Positions 1-7,362 of a stretch of DNA of 64,000 nt are shown piece after piece (the first letter of the stretch is position 1; each line of letters begins with the position of its first letter). The stretch is from assembly GCF_027533845.1 (NCBI RefSeq), contig NZ_JAPZVN010000002.1:310001-374000 (forward strand), given 5' to 3'. A model generated the notes under the pieces. That model was not told the DNA's origin and did not search any database. It was given only the letters and a program-made list of their open reading frames with translations. Source of the stretch: Streptomyces sp. RPT161. GTDB taxonomy: Bacteria; Actinomycetota; Actinomycetes; Streptomycetales; Streptomycetaceae. The translations under genes and the position numbers were made by a program.

Positions 1-421
1 GATCCTGACCACCTTCGACCTCGACGAGTACGCCTTCGCCGGGCTGCGCGCGGGCGCCTCCGGCTTCCTGATCAAGAACGCGCTGCCGGAGGAACTGCTG
101 GCGGCGATCCGCACCGTCGCCGCCGGTGACGCGGTGGTCTCGCCCCGGGTGACCCGTCGGCTGCTGGAGACCTGCGCGCACCAACTGCCCACGCCGGACG
201 GCCCGGTGGACTCCCGTCTCGACCGACTGACCGCCCGCGAGCTGGAGATCCTCACCGAGGTGGCCAGGGGCAAGTCCAACGCGGAGATCGCCGCGGAGCT
301 CCACCTGGCGGAGGCCACCGTGAAGACCCACCTCAGCCGGGTCCTGGTCAAGCTCGAACTGCGCGACCGGGTGCAGGCGGTGGTCTTCGCCTACGAGACC
401 CGGCTGATCAAGCCGTCCTGA
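1..421 (+). CDS. NarL/FixJ-type response regulator, C-terminal part (cut by window start)
   Basis: Partial gene: reading starts at base 2 and runs open to the stop at 419-421. About 139 residues are visible. The first ~45 are the end of a receiver domain, with a beta-4 motif (ILTTFD) and the conserved lysine in GFLIKNALPEEL. The last ~65 residues are a LuxR-type helix-turn-helix (LTARELEILTEVARGKSNAEIA, then VKTHLSRVLVKL). The phosphoacceptor Asp lies outside the window. By family it binds DNA once phosphorylated by a partner histidine kinase, probably encoded just upstream. The family call is secure; the target is unknown. Confidence 0.93.
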   Translation, partial: ILTTFDLDEYAFAGLRAGASGFLIKNALPEELLAAIRTVAAGDAVVSPRVTRRLLETCAHQLPTPDGPVDSRLDRLTARELEILTEVARGKSNAEIAAELHLAEATVKTHLSRVLVKLELRDRVQAVVFAYETRLIKPS

Positions 422-534
422 AGCACTTGGACCGAACATCGGACACGCACGGCAGTTGACCCGCTACGGTGTGTGTGCGAAAAGTGTACGAAGCGCTCGG
501 CGGGGAATGGCGGAGCGAGGCGCGGGAGGGCCAC

Positions 535-1065
535 ATGGACAACACGCGATCGGGCGGCGACGCCGCGGGGCCGCACGACGACGATCCGGACAGTCATCTC
601 GACCGGCTGCTGGCCCGGGCGCACAACGTGGCCGAGTTGGACCCGGCGCTGCTGCGGCGGCTGCGCGGCGCGCTGATGCACTGCGTGGACCTGCACTCGA
701 TGCGCTTCTCCAAGGGGCCGACCCGCACCCGCGGCCACCGCACCGTCAAGCACGTCTTCCTGCTGCCGGACGGCGGCAGCGCGACGCTGTGGGAGGTCGA
801 GGACGACACCGGCGACGCCGACGCGGTGGTGCGCGAGTTGTTCACCAGCCAGGCGGCGGTGGAGCAGCGGCTGCGGGAGCGGTTCGCCGACTCCGTCTTC
901 CCCGAATTCGACTTCGGCCAGGGGTGGTTGATCGCGGAGGTCCACTTCGACGTGCGCCGCGAGGGCCCGTACGGCGGTGCGGGTTTCGCCGAGGCGCGCC
1001 ATGAGTACGCGCAGGACGACTTCCCCGATCCCGGGGGCAGGCCCGCGGATCCGGGGCCGTGGTGA
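535..1065 (+). CDS. DUF6227-type hypothetical protein
   Basis: A 176-residue soluble protein with no signal peptide or membrane segment. The ATG at 535 is chosen because GGGAGGG lies four bases upstream; a start at 469 would add 22 unlikely residues. The repeat-like core (SHLDRLLARA near residue 22, FLLPDGGSATLWEVE near 75) resembles Streptomyces proteins annotated DUF6227, which usually carry two such units, whereas this one has one. The function of the family is unknown. It runs convergently into the DedA-like gene, with stop codons a base apart. Confidence 0.75.
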   Translation: MDNTRSGGDAAGPHDDDPDSHLDRLLARAHNVAELDPALLRRLRGALMHCVDLHSMRFSKGPTRTRGHRTVKHVFLLPDGGSATLWEVEDDTGDADAVVRELFTSQAAVEQRLRERFADSVFPEFDFGQGWLIAEVHFDVRREGPYGGAGFAEARHEYAQDDFPDPGGRPADPGPW

Positions 1066-1066
1066 G

Positions 1067-1687
1067 CTAGGCCTCGATGGAGACCGGGTCCTGCTCGCGC
1101 TCCCGGCGGAAGACGTACGCCGCGACGGCGCCCGCCCCGAACAGGGCGATCAGTGAGACCACGGTGGCCAGCCAGGTGGCGCCAAACCACTTGCCGCCCA
1201 CGTAGCCGAGTCCCACGCCGTAGGCGGCCCAGGCCAGACCGGCCAGCGCGGACCAGGGGAGGAACTCGGCAGGGCGGCGGTGGGCCGCGCCCGCGCCCAG
1301 GCTCACCACGGAGCGCCCGGCGGGCGCGAACCGGGCCAGCACCACCAGTGCACCGCCGCCGCGCAGCAGTACCTGGCCCAGCCGCTCCTGCGCTGAGGAC
1401 AGCCGCCGGGACCGCTCAAGGCGCCGGTCCAGCCAGTCACCGCCGCGGTACGCGAGCCGGTACGCCGCGAGGTCGCCCAGGCAGGACGCGGCGGACGCGC
1501 ACAGCAGCAGTTCGACGACGTCCTGGAAGTCCTTGGCCCCGTTGGAGCCGGCCGTGCCCGCGGTGGCGGCGGATATCAGCAGCACGCCGCTGGGCAGCAC
1601 CGGAAGGAAGACATCGAGCAGCACGGAGAGCCCGACCAGCAGGAGCGCCCATGGCGAGTCGACAAGTGAACCCACTCGATCGAGCAC
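1067..1687 (-). CDS. DedA/VTT-domain membrane protein
   Basis: A 206-residue integral membrane protein with roughly four to five hydrophobic segments. It has the DedA (SNARE-associated, VTT) layout: an N-terminal reentrant hydrophobic stretch (DVFLPVLPSGVLLISAA), a central polar region with RFAPAGRSVVSLGAG (the conserved R-F-x-P-x-x-R motif), and two C-terminal helices. Family members are inner-membrane proteins linked to lipid flipping and membrane homeostasis. It appears monocistronic. Good family call, no specific substrate. Confidence 0.85.
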   Translation of the reverse strand: MLDRVGSLVDSPWALLLVGLSVLLDVFLPVLPSGVLLISAATAGTAGSNGAKDFQDVVELLLCASAASCLGDLAAYRLAYRGGDWLDRRLERSRRLSSAQERLGQVLLRGGGALVVLARFAPAGRSVVSLGAGAAHRRPAEFLPWSALAGLAWAAYGVGLGYVGGKWFGATWLATVVSLIALFGAGAVAAYVFRREREQDPVSIEA

Positions 1688-1807
1688 CGTCGTTTCTCCT
1701 GGTCCGCACGGACTGCCGGGGCGGGCGGTCTGCGCGCCACAGCCGTACAGCGTACGCGCGGGGCTCCGCGGTTGATCGCGCGGGGCGGCGTGACGTTGTT
1801 CTCATAA

Positions 1808-1843
1808 GGGACTCACAGCGACCGCCGGGTCGCCGTGAGTCCC
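1808..1843 (-). terminator. hairpin terminator after the DoxX gene
   Basis: Inverted repeat with arms GGGACTCACAGCGACC and GGTCGCCGTGAGTCCC around a four-base loop, one mismatch, immediately downstream of the minus-strand DoxX-like stop. There is no clear U-run, as is usual in Streptomyces. It could also serve transcription arriving on the plus strand. Confidence 0.7.
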
Positions 1844-1858
1844 ACGCGGTTCGCCCGA

Positions 1859-2293
1859 TCAGGCGGCGGCGACCCCGGCGGTACGCGTCCGCCGGGCGGT
1901 GAACAGCGACTCCAGCGCCCAGGCGCCCGGCCCGGTGAAGACGATCAGCAGGAACGCCCAGGAGTACAGCGCGGCGGGCTCGCCGCCGTTCTGCAGCGGC
2001 CACAGCGCCACCTTGGCGTGCACGGTGAAGTACGCGTACGCCATCGAGCCGGAGCTGATCAGCGCCGCCACCCGGGTGCCCAGGCCCAGCGCCACCAGCG
2101 CGCCGCCGACCAGCTGGATGACCGCGGCGTACCAGTACGGCCAGACGCCGGTGGCCACCGTGCCGCCGTGGGTGCCCGCGGCGCCGCCGAGTATGCCGAA
2201 CAGGGAGGCGGCGCCGTGGCTGGCGAATATCACGCCGACCACGACCCGGAACAGTGCTAGGACATGGGGCTTGGCGGTCTCGGTGAAGGGCAT
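1859..2293 (-). CDS. DoxX family membrane protein
   Basis: A 144-residue protein with four predicted membrane helices. It has the DoxX/YphA pattern: an N-terminal LFRVVVGVIFASHGAASLFG segment, then AVIQLVGGALVALGLGTRVAALI, and a short basic C-terminal tail. The family includes subunits of quinol oxidases and of mycobacterial detoxification complexes, but most stand-alone members are uncharacterised. The start is ATG at 2293 with GGAG upstream. The AT-rich region 2345-2380 upstream carries repeated TACT/AGTA half-sites (separate entry) and may be its control region. Confidence 0.88.
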   Translation of the reverse strand: MPFTETAKPHVLALFRVVVGVIFASHGAASLFGILGGAAGTHGGTVATGVWPYWYAAVIQLVGGALVALGLGTRVAALISSGSMAYAYFTVHAKVALWPLQNGGEPAALYSWAFLLIVFTGPGAWALESLFTARRTRTAGVAAA

Positions 2294-2349
2294 GGGTTCT
2301 CCTGCGGTCGGTGGGGGGACGGAACCGAACAGGGTTCGAGATTAGGCGC

Positions 2350-2378
2350 TACTAACTAAATACTGCAAGTTTCAAGTA
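2350..2378. promoter_or_regulatory. candidate operator with TACT/AGTA half-sites
   Basis: An unusually AT-rich patch lies between the divergent DoxX-like gene and the UPF0014 permease. It holds TACT at 2350 and 2361 and AGTA at 2375, so TACT-N10-AGTA forms an inverted repeat. Such spacing is typical of MarR- or HxlR-type operators. No such regulator is adjacent; this is inference from pattern only. Confidence 0.4.
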
Positions 2379-2413
2379 TGTTGCCAAGGGGTGATCCGCC
2401 ATACGGTGGGGCG

Positions 2414-3199
2414 GTGTTCGCCGCCGCCTCCTCCGCCACCCTGCTCCCCGTGAACAACACACTGGGCGTCGTCTTGGCCGCACTGCTCGTCGCGGCCACC
2501 ACGGTGGCGTTCTACGCCCGTTTCAGGGATGACCGGGAGAACTATGCGCGCGCCATCGCCCTCGCCGGGCTGCGCGCGGTGGTCCAACTCGCCGCCGTCG
2601 CCCTGGTGATCGGCTGGGTGGTCCGCTATCTGCCCGCGCTGCTCGGCTTCGTCCTCGTGATGTACGCGGTCGCGGCCCGCACCGCGGGGCGCCGCATCAC
2701 CCGCGACCGCACCTGGTGGTGGGCGGCCGCCCCGGTGGCCGCGGGCGCGCTGCCGGTGGTCGCCCTGCTGGTCGTGGTCGGCCTGGTGCCGCTCAAGGGC
2801 GTGGCGCTCATCCCCGTCGCCGGAATCCTCATCGGCGGCGCCCTGACCGCCACCGTGCTGGCCGGGCAGCGCGCGCTGGACGAGCTGCGCACCCGGCACG
2901 GGGAGGTGGAGGCCGGGTTGGCGATCGGACTGCTGGACCGGGAGGCGCGGCTGGAGATCGCCAGGCCGGCCGCCGCCACCGCGCTCGTCCCCGGACTGGA
3001 CCAGACCAGGACCGTGGGCTTGGTCACGCTGCCCGGCGCCTTCGTCGGCATGCTCATCGGCGGCGCGTCACCCCTGAAGGCGGGCGTGGTCCAGCTGTTC
3101 GTGCTGATCGCGCTGCTCGCCGTGCAGGCGGTGGCGGTGACGGTGGTACTGGAACTGGTGGCCCGCGGTCTGCTCACCCGGGACGGGACCGGCAGGTGA
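2414..3199 (+). CDS. UPF0014/FetB-type ABC transporter permease
   Basis: A 261-residue integral membrane protein with about seven hydrophobic segments. It matches the UPF0014 (FetB/YbbM) family: ALAGLRAVVQLAAVALVIGWV near the start, IPVAGILIGGALTATVLAGQRALDEL in the middle, and the hallmark LVPGLDQTRTVGLVTLPGAFVGMLIGGASPLKAGVVQ near the C-terminus. E. coli FetB pairs with the ATPase FetA in iron or metal export, but no ATPase gene is beside this one. The GTG at 2414 follows GGTGGGG; GTG 2450 is the alternative and fits the E. coli length better. Its downstream neighbour is a Mn riboswitch, so a metal-related role is plausible. Confidence 0.82.
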   Translation: MFAAASSATLLPVNNTLGVVLAALLVAATTVAFYARFRDDRENYARAIALAGLRAVVQLAAVALVIGWVVRYLPALLGFVLVMYAVAARTAGRRITRDRTWWWAAAPVAAGALPVVALLVVVGLVPLKGVALIPVAGILIGGALTATVLAGQRALDELRTRHGEVEAGLAIGLLDREARLEIARPAAATALVPGLDQTRTVGLVTLPGAFVGMLIGGASPLKAGVVQLFVLIALLAVQAVAVTVVLELVARGLLTRDGTGR

Positions 3200-3216
3200 C
3201 CGGTTAGGCTGGTCCC

Positions 3217-3338
3217 CAGCAGAAGGGGAGTAGCTCAACGCCGGACCGTCGACATACTGCCGAACCGCGAGGTTTCGGCCGGCGCCCGGAGGCGGGTACG
3301 TCAGGTACGTACCGCGCCAGCGAGACCTTCGGCCGCAG
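3217..3338 (+). promoter_or_regulatory. yybP-ykoY manganese riboswitch
   Basis: The 5' and 3' signature strands of the yybP-ykoY aptamer are readable: AAGGGGAGTAGCTC at 3223-3236, GTCGACATAC at 3248-3257, and the closing GCGAGACCTTCGGCCGC at 3320-3336. The last strand pairs back to the region of the first to form the two coaxial arms. The class senses Mn2+ directly, and here it sits just before a TMEM165/GDT1 gene, its most common client. The expression platform is probably the GC-rich segment 3339-3410. Confidence 0.9.
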
Positions 3339-3421
3339 TGTCCGACGCTGCCGTGCCGAAGCGACCCCTCTCCCCGAGGAAGCCCGGCGCGGCGCCTGAG
3401 TGCCCCAGGAGCCTCCACCCC

Positions 3422-4006
3422 GTGTTCAGCCTCACCGTCGCCGCGATCGTCTTCGGCGTTATCTTCGTGGCCGAGTTGCCCGACAAGACCGCGCTCGCCA
3501 GCCTGATGCTCGGCACCCGCTTCCGGGCGAGCCACGTCTTCTGCGGCATCGCCGCCGCCTTCGCGGTCCATGTGGTGATCGCCATCGCCGCCGGCAGCCT
3601 GCTGACGCTGCTGCCGCACCGCTGGGTGCAGGGCGTGGTGGGCCTGCTCTTCCTGGCGGGCGCGGCCATGATCCTCTGGCACAAGGACGAGGACGACGAC
3701 GAGAGCGTCAACGCGCCCAGGGAACAGGGCTTCTGGCGGGTCGCGGGCAGCGGCTTCATGCTCATCCTGGTCGCCGAGTTCGGCGATCTGACCCAGATCA
3801 TGACCGCCAACCTGGCCGCCCGCTACGGCAGTCCGCTCTCCGTCGGCGTGGGCGCGGTACTGGCGCTGTGGGCGGTCGCCGGGATCGGCATCGTCGGCGG
3901 CCGGGCGCTGATGCGGCGGGTGCCGCTGCCGCTGATCACCAAGGTCGCGGCGGCGGTGATGGTGGTGATGGCCGGGTTCAGCCTCTACGAGGCGATCGCC
4001 GGCTGA
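3422..4006 (+). CDS. TMEM165/GDT1 family manganese (or calcium) exporter
   Basis: A 194-residue membrane protein of the UPF0016/GDT1 family, with two inverted three-helix halves each carrying the signature motif. The first is ELPDKT (near residue 19) and the second EFGDLTQ (near residue 116); these acidic motifs form the cation site. An Asp/Glu-rich cytoplasmic linker (KDEDDDES) separates the halves. The GTG at 3422 is chosen because AGGAG lies ten bases upstream and the first helix begins at once; an ATG at 3338 would fall in the riboswitch. By family it exports Mn2+ in exchange for protons, and the upstream Mn riboswitch supports that substrate here. Confidence 0.92.
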   Translation: MFSLTVAAIVFGVIFVAELPDKTALASLMLGTRFRASHVFCGIAAAFAVHVVIAIAAGSLLTLLPHRWVQGVVGLLFLAGAAMILWHKDEDDDESVNAPREQGFWRVAGSGFMLILVAEFGDLTQIMTANLAARYGSPLSVGVGAVLALWAVAGIGIVGGRALMRRVPLPLITKVAAAVMVVMAGFSLYEAIAG

Positions 4007-4014
4007 CGTACGGG

Positions 4015-4046
4015 GGCGGCGGCACACGGACGGGTGTGCCGCCGCC
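4015..4046. terminator. bidirectional hairpin terminator
   Basis: Perfect 13-bp stem (GGCGGCGGCACAC and its complement) with a six-base loop, between the convergent Mn exporter gene and the HAD hydrolase gene. Confidence 0.8.
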
Positions 4047-4066
4047 GTTCGGCCGAGATGCGCCGC

Positions 4067-4723
4067 TCAGCCGATCCAGAGGGCGAAGCCGCCGTCCTCG
4101 GCGGCCTCCACCCGTATCTGGTCCAGGGTGTCGATGTGTGCGGTCACGTCCAGCGCGGCGGCCCGCGGCCCCACGCCGACCACCCGCATACCGGCGGCCA
4201 GGCCCGCGGTGACGCCCGCTTCCGAGTCCTCGAAGACCACGCAGTCCGCGGGGGCGAATCCCAGTTCGGCCGCGCCCTTGAGGAAGCCCTCGGGGTCGGG
4301 CTTGCTGGCGCTCACGCACTCCGCGGTGATCCGCACCCGGGGCATCGGCAGCCCCGCGGCCGTCATCCGGGCCCGGGCCAGGGCCGCGTCGGCGGAGGTC
4401 ACCAGGGCGTGCGGCAGGTCGCGGAGCGCGGCCAGGAACGCGGGCGCGCCTGCGATCGGCACCACGCCCTCCGTGTCGGCGGTCTCCTGGGCCAGCATCC
4501 GGGCGTTGTCCGCGTGGTTCTCGGCCATCGGCCGGTCCGGCAGCAGCACGGCCATCGTCGCGTAGCCCTGGCGGCCGTGCACGACCTTCATCACCTCGGC
4601 CGGGTCAAGCCCGTGTTCGTCCGCCCAGCTCCGCCAGCAACGCTCCACCACCGCATCGGAGTTGACCAGCGTGCCGTCCATGTCGAGCAGCGCGGCCTTG
4701 AACACACCGATCGTCGTGGACAT
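4067..4723 (-). CDS. HAD superfamily hydrolase (beta-phosphoglucomutase-like)
   Basis: A 218-residue cytosolic protein with all four HAD motifs: I LLDMDGTLVNSD near residue 12, II LVTSADAAL near 113, III the lysine in ASKPDPEGF near 147, and IV VVFEDSEAGVTAGLAAG near 167. An alpha-helical C1 cap follows motif I, as in the beta-phosphoglucomutase/phosphatase subgroup, so the likely reaction is removal of phosphate from a sugar or other small phosphomonoester. The ATG at 4723 has AGGAG six bases upstream. Its leader contains copy 1 of a repeated hairpin/palindrome element shared with the serine hydrolase gene at 4908-6053. Confidence 0.88.
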   Translation of the reverse strand: MSTTIGVFKAALLDMDGTLVNSDAVVERCWRSWADEHGLDPAEVMKVVHGRQGYATMAVLLPDRPMAENHADNARMLAQETADTEGVVPIAGAPAFLAALRDLPHALVTSADAALARARMTAAGLPMPRVRITAECVSASKPDPEGFLKGAAELGFAPADCVVFEDSEAGVTAGLAAGMRVVGVGPRAAALDVTAHIDTLDQIRVEAAEDGGFALWIG

Positions 4724-4756
4724 GCCGCACTCCTGGGGTCGGACGGGACGGGACAA

Positions 4757-4819
4757 GCGGCCCCGCCCGAAGGTCAGGGGTTGCGGGCGGGGCCACTTTG
4801 TTTTCCTACGATACAAAAC
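4757..4819 (-). repeat. repeated leader element, copy 1 (hairpin plus TTTGTATC palindrome)
   Basis: Read on the minus strand it starts with TTTGTATC-N5-RAAACAAA (4797-4817). A 13-bp stem follows (arms at 4784-4796 and 4757-4769, one G-U pair) whose 14-base loop contains CCCCTGACC. Copy 2 is at 6182-6242. It ends 33 bases before the HAD gene's ATG, so it lies in that gene's promoter or 5' leader. No known riboswitch class was recognised. Confidence 0.75.
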
Positions 4820-4907
4820 CAGGTCCGCACCGCCAAACGGCGCAACGCCCATCCCGCAGCAACGGCGGAATCCGTCTGCTGGGCGCGACCCCCGAGGCGC
4901 CCGGACG

Positions 4908-6053
4908 TCAGCCCCCCACACACTTGCGCAGCGCCGCGATCAGCCCGTTGGCCCGGGCGTCACCATGGCCGATCATCCGGTTGGCGACGTAGCCGAAGCC
5001 GACGCCGAACTCGTCGTCACCGAAGCCGAACTGGCCGCCGGCCCCGTCGTTGCCGAAGCTGCGCGGGCCGAGCAGCGGGCGGAAGCGTGCGGAGTCCAGC
5101 ATGAACCCGGTGCCCCAGCGCACCCCGAGGTCCGGGAACCCCGACCACGACACCCCGCCGGTCCGCTCCGCGAGGGCGTCGCTGAGGGTGTCCCGGGTGA
5201 GCAGCGGCGCCGCCCCGTCGAGCCCGGTGGCCGCCGCCGCGTACAGCCCGGCCAGGCCGCCGGCCGAGGAGACCGCGCCCGCCCCGGGGAACTCGGCGGT
5301 CAGCAGCGCGCGGGAGTTCCAGCCGTGCGGATGGTCGAGCCCGGGGAAGACCAGCGCGCCGTTCACCGTGACCGACCGGACGATCAGCGACTCGGCGTCC
5401 GGCATCGGAGGCCGCCCCTGCGCCTCGACGAGTCGGGCCAGCCGGTGCAACTCTCCCTCTGGCAGCCCGATCCAGGTGCGCAGACCCAGCTTGTCGCCGA
5501 CGGCCTCACGGAAGTACGTGCCGGGGGTGCGGCCGGTGATCCGGCGGATCACCTCGCCGATGATCCAGCCGAAGGCGTGCGCGTGGTACTCGTGGGCGGT
5601 GCCGGGCTCCCACAGCGGTTCCTGCTCCTCAAGGGCGCGGATCGCCGGGGTCCACTCGGTGAGTTCCTGGAATGTCAACTTCCGGTCGAACAGCGGGATT
5701 CCGGCGCGGTGTGTGAGCACCATGCGCGATGTGATCCGCTCCTTGCCCCCCTGGGCGAACTCCGGCCAGTAGCGGGCCACCGGCGCGTCGAGGTCCAACT
5801 TCCCCTGCTGGGCGAGCAGATGGGCGCAGACGCTCACCACACCCTTGGCGCAGGAGAAGACCGGAACCACGGTGTCCCGCTCCCAGGGGCGGCCGGTGCG
5901 GTGGTCGGCGGTGCCGCCCCACAGGTCCACCACCTTGCGCCCGCCCACGAACACCGTGACGGCTGCGCCGAGTTCACGCCCTTCGGCGAAGTTGCGGTGG
6001 AACTCCTCCGCGACGGCTCCGAAGCCCTCGTCGACCCACCCGTTGTGATCCAC
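4908..6053 (-). CDS. serine hydrolase, beta-lactamase/esterase (class C) family
   Basis: A 381-residue protein without a signal peptide. The SxxK catalytic motif is SCAK (FSCAKGVVS, near residue 71), and the Tyr motif is EYHAHAFGW (near 165). The third box is degenerate (FGNDGAGGQFGFGD, near 342), with DGA in place of the usual HTG or KTG. This pattern suits EstB-type carboxylesterases and related beta-lactamase-fold hydrolases rather than antibiotic-degrading enzymes. The GTG at 6053 is preferred, with AGGA upstream; GTG 6083 is possible. A copy of the repeated leader element lies 128 bases upstream, so the gene may be co-regulated with the HAD gene. Substrate unknown. Confidence 0.85.
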   Translation of the reverse strand: MDHNGWVDEGFGAVAEEFHRNFAEGRELGAAVTVFVGGRKVVDLWGGTADHRTGRPWERDTVVPVFSCAKGVVSVCAHLLAQQGKLDLDAPVARYWPEFAQGGKERITSRMVLTHRAGIPLFDRKLTFQELTEWTPAIRALEEQEPLWEPGTAHEYHAHAFGWIIGEVIRRITGRTPGTYFREAVGDKLGLRTWIGLPEGELHRLARLVEAQGRPPMPDAESLIVRSVTVNGALVFPGLDHPHGWNSRALLTAEFPGAGAVSSAGGLAGLYAAAATGLDGAAPLLTRDTLSDALAERTGGVSWSGFPDLGVRWGTGFMLDSARFRPLLGPRSFGNDGAGGQFGFGDDEFGVGFGYVANRMIGHGDARANGLIAALRKCVGG

Positions 6054-6181
6054 CTGACATCCTCTTCCTCGCGCGGGGCGCACAGGCCCTCATCGGCCGT
6101 CGGCCCGGCCACGATAGGGACTGCCTCTGCCTGCTTCGAGCGATTTTCCGCAGCTCGGTGGCGCCCTCGGCGAAAACGACA

Positions 6182-6242
6182 GTGGCCCCACCCGCCGGTC
6201 AGGGGAAACGGGTGGAGCCACTTTGTTTCTCAAAGATACAAA
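6182..6242 (-). repeat. repeated leader element, copy 2
   Basis: Same architecture as copy 1 at 4757-4819: TTTGTATC-N5-GAAACAAA (6222-6242 read on the minus strand), then a 13-bp stem (arms 6209-6221 and 6182-6194) around a 14-base loop with CCCCTGACC. One stem pair is A-U here where copy 1 has G-C. The mismatch seen on the plus strand becomes a G-U pair on the minus strand, which points to transcription toward the serine hydrolase gene. Confidence 0.75.
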
Positions 6243-6271
6243 AGAGTTCCGCGTCCCGCCAACGGCCCCGG

Positions 6272-6496
6272 TCAGCGTGGTCCGCTGCCGTTGCGGCCGG
6301 GTTCGGAAAGCGCGATCACCGCCGCGGGCGGTGACGGCCTGGGGCGGCGCGGCTCCCGCACGCCCGCGGGCGGTGGTCCGCCCGGTCCGCCGCGCAGTCC
6401 GGGCCGCGCCCGGCGGCGGGCCAGCAGCCGGGCCAGCACGAGCAGCGGGAGCACCGGCAGGAAGAGCAGCAGCCACGGCCTTCTGGTTCGGGTCAT
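6272..6496 (-). CDS. small membrane-anchored hypothetical protein
   Basis: A 74-residue frame beginning MTRTRRPWLLLFLPVLPLLV, which is one convincing membrane segment with positive residues on both sides. A Pro/Arg-rich tail without features follows. Small proteins of this make-up are common in Streptomyces. No clear ribosome binding site is visible, and the tail could simply be GC-rich open frame. Tentative gene. Confidence 0.35.
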   Translation of the reverse strand: MTRTRRPWLLLFLPVLPLLVLARLLARRRARPGLRGGPGGPPPAGVREPRRPRPSPPAAVIALSEPGRNGSGPR

Positions 6497-6535
6497 ACGC
6501 CCACGGTGTGCCCTGGACCGGCACGAGCGAAAGGG

Positions 6536-7105
6536 TTACGAGGCCGACTCGGCCAGGTACTGCAACAGCCCGTACGTAAAGTGCGCGACGTGGCGGACGC
6601 CGGTCGCCGGGTCGGTGAAGGCGAGCCGCCAGCGTGTGGGCGCGTCGCCCTCCAGCGGCTGGGCGGGCGGGAAGGCGCGCGCCACCTCGTCGACCGTGCA
6701 GCACCACGGCGTGAGGTCGGCCGCGGTGCGCGGTACGGGTGCCGGGGCGCCGGGCGCCCGCACCAGCCACTCGTTCCACACCCGGCCGCCCGGGGCCACC
6801 ATCACCTCGTACCGCAGGTCCGGCCACAGCGGCAGCGGCCACAGCAGCGCGCGGCAGCTCAGATCCCCGATCCGCCGCTCCTCGGCCGCCTCGGGGGCTC
6901 CGAGGACGGCCAGGTAGCGGCGCTCGCCGTGCGGGAAGGTACGCGAGCGGACCATCGCCTGCCAGCGGCGGTGCGCCTCACGCAGGTCGGCCCGGGTCGC
7001 GCCGAGGGTGCGCAGCGCGTCTTCCACCAGGCCGGGCTGGTGGTCCGCCATGCGCCGCAGCAGAACGAGTTGGAACTGGTCGGGGCCGAAGCCTGGGATT
7101 CCCAC
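6536..7105 (-). CDS. hypothetical protein, 189 aa
   Basis: A soluble, Trp- and Arg-rich protein with no recognised domain. The GTG at 7105 is chosen because GGGAGGG lies nine bases upstream, giving an N-terminus VGIPGFGPDQFQLVLLRRMA. A helical first half (VEDALRTLGATRADLREAHRRW) precedes a region rich in beta strands (LRYEVMVAPGGRVWNEWLVR). Codon use is like that of its neighbours. It is divergent from the DHA2 pump, sharing a 257-base intergenic region. I do not recognise the family. Confidence 0.6.
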   Translation of the reverse strand: MGIPGFGPDQFQLVLLRRMADHQPGLVEDALRTLGATRADLREAHRRWQAMVRSRTFPHGERRYLAVLGAPEAAEERRIGDLSCRALLWPLPLWPDLRYEVMVAPGGRVWNEWLVRAPGAPAPVPRTAADLTPWCCTVDEVARAFPPAQPLEGDAPTRWRLAFTDPATGVRHVAHFTYGLLQYLAESAS

Positions 7106-7362
7106 CCGCCCACCCTCCCACGCCCCGGGACCTCGCCCGGGGCCGCTGCCACGCCCAGCCGGGGGCGCCGCCCGGATCGCGGCGGCTTCGCGCCGCCGGG
7201 CTGCGGCGTGGGGGCGCCGCGGCGGGCTTCTCTTCGGGGCGAGCCTCCAAACCACCAGGGTGCCGGTGGCCGCCACGCCCCGGAGCGGCGCCCAACAGGC
7301 GGGGTGGGGCCAAGAGCGTGAGGATGGGCAAAGCGCCCGTAGCGATGTGCGAGGAGGCGTCC

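Noticed and set aside
4757-4817. The repeated hairpins read as plus-strand intrinsic terminators (stem followed by TTTGTTTT)
   Set aside because: No plus-strand gene ends upstream of either copy, and the stems pair better on the minus strand. A dual role cannot be fully excluded.
4662-6917. A 751-codon plus-strand open frame covering the HAD gene, the leader elements and the serine hydrolase
   Set aside because: It is antisense to two genes with clear catalytic motifs, its product is low-complexity Arg/Pro/Ala, and it has no ribosome site. Long false frames are usual at this GC content.
6739-7362. N-terminal extension of the DHA2 exporter
   Set aside because: The extra 208 residues are Pro/Arg/Gly-rich and antisense to the hypothetical gene at 6536-7105; the ATG at 7363 has a perfect ribosome site.
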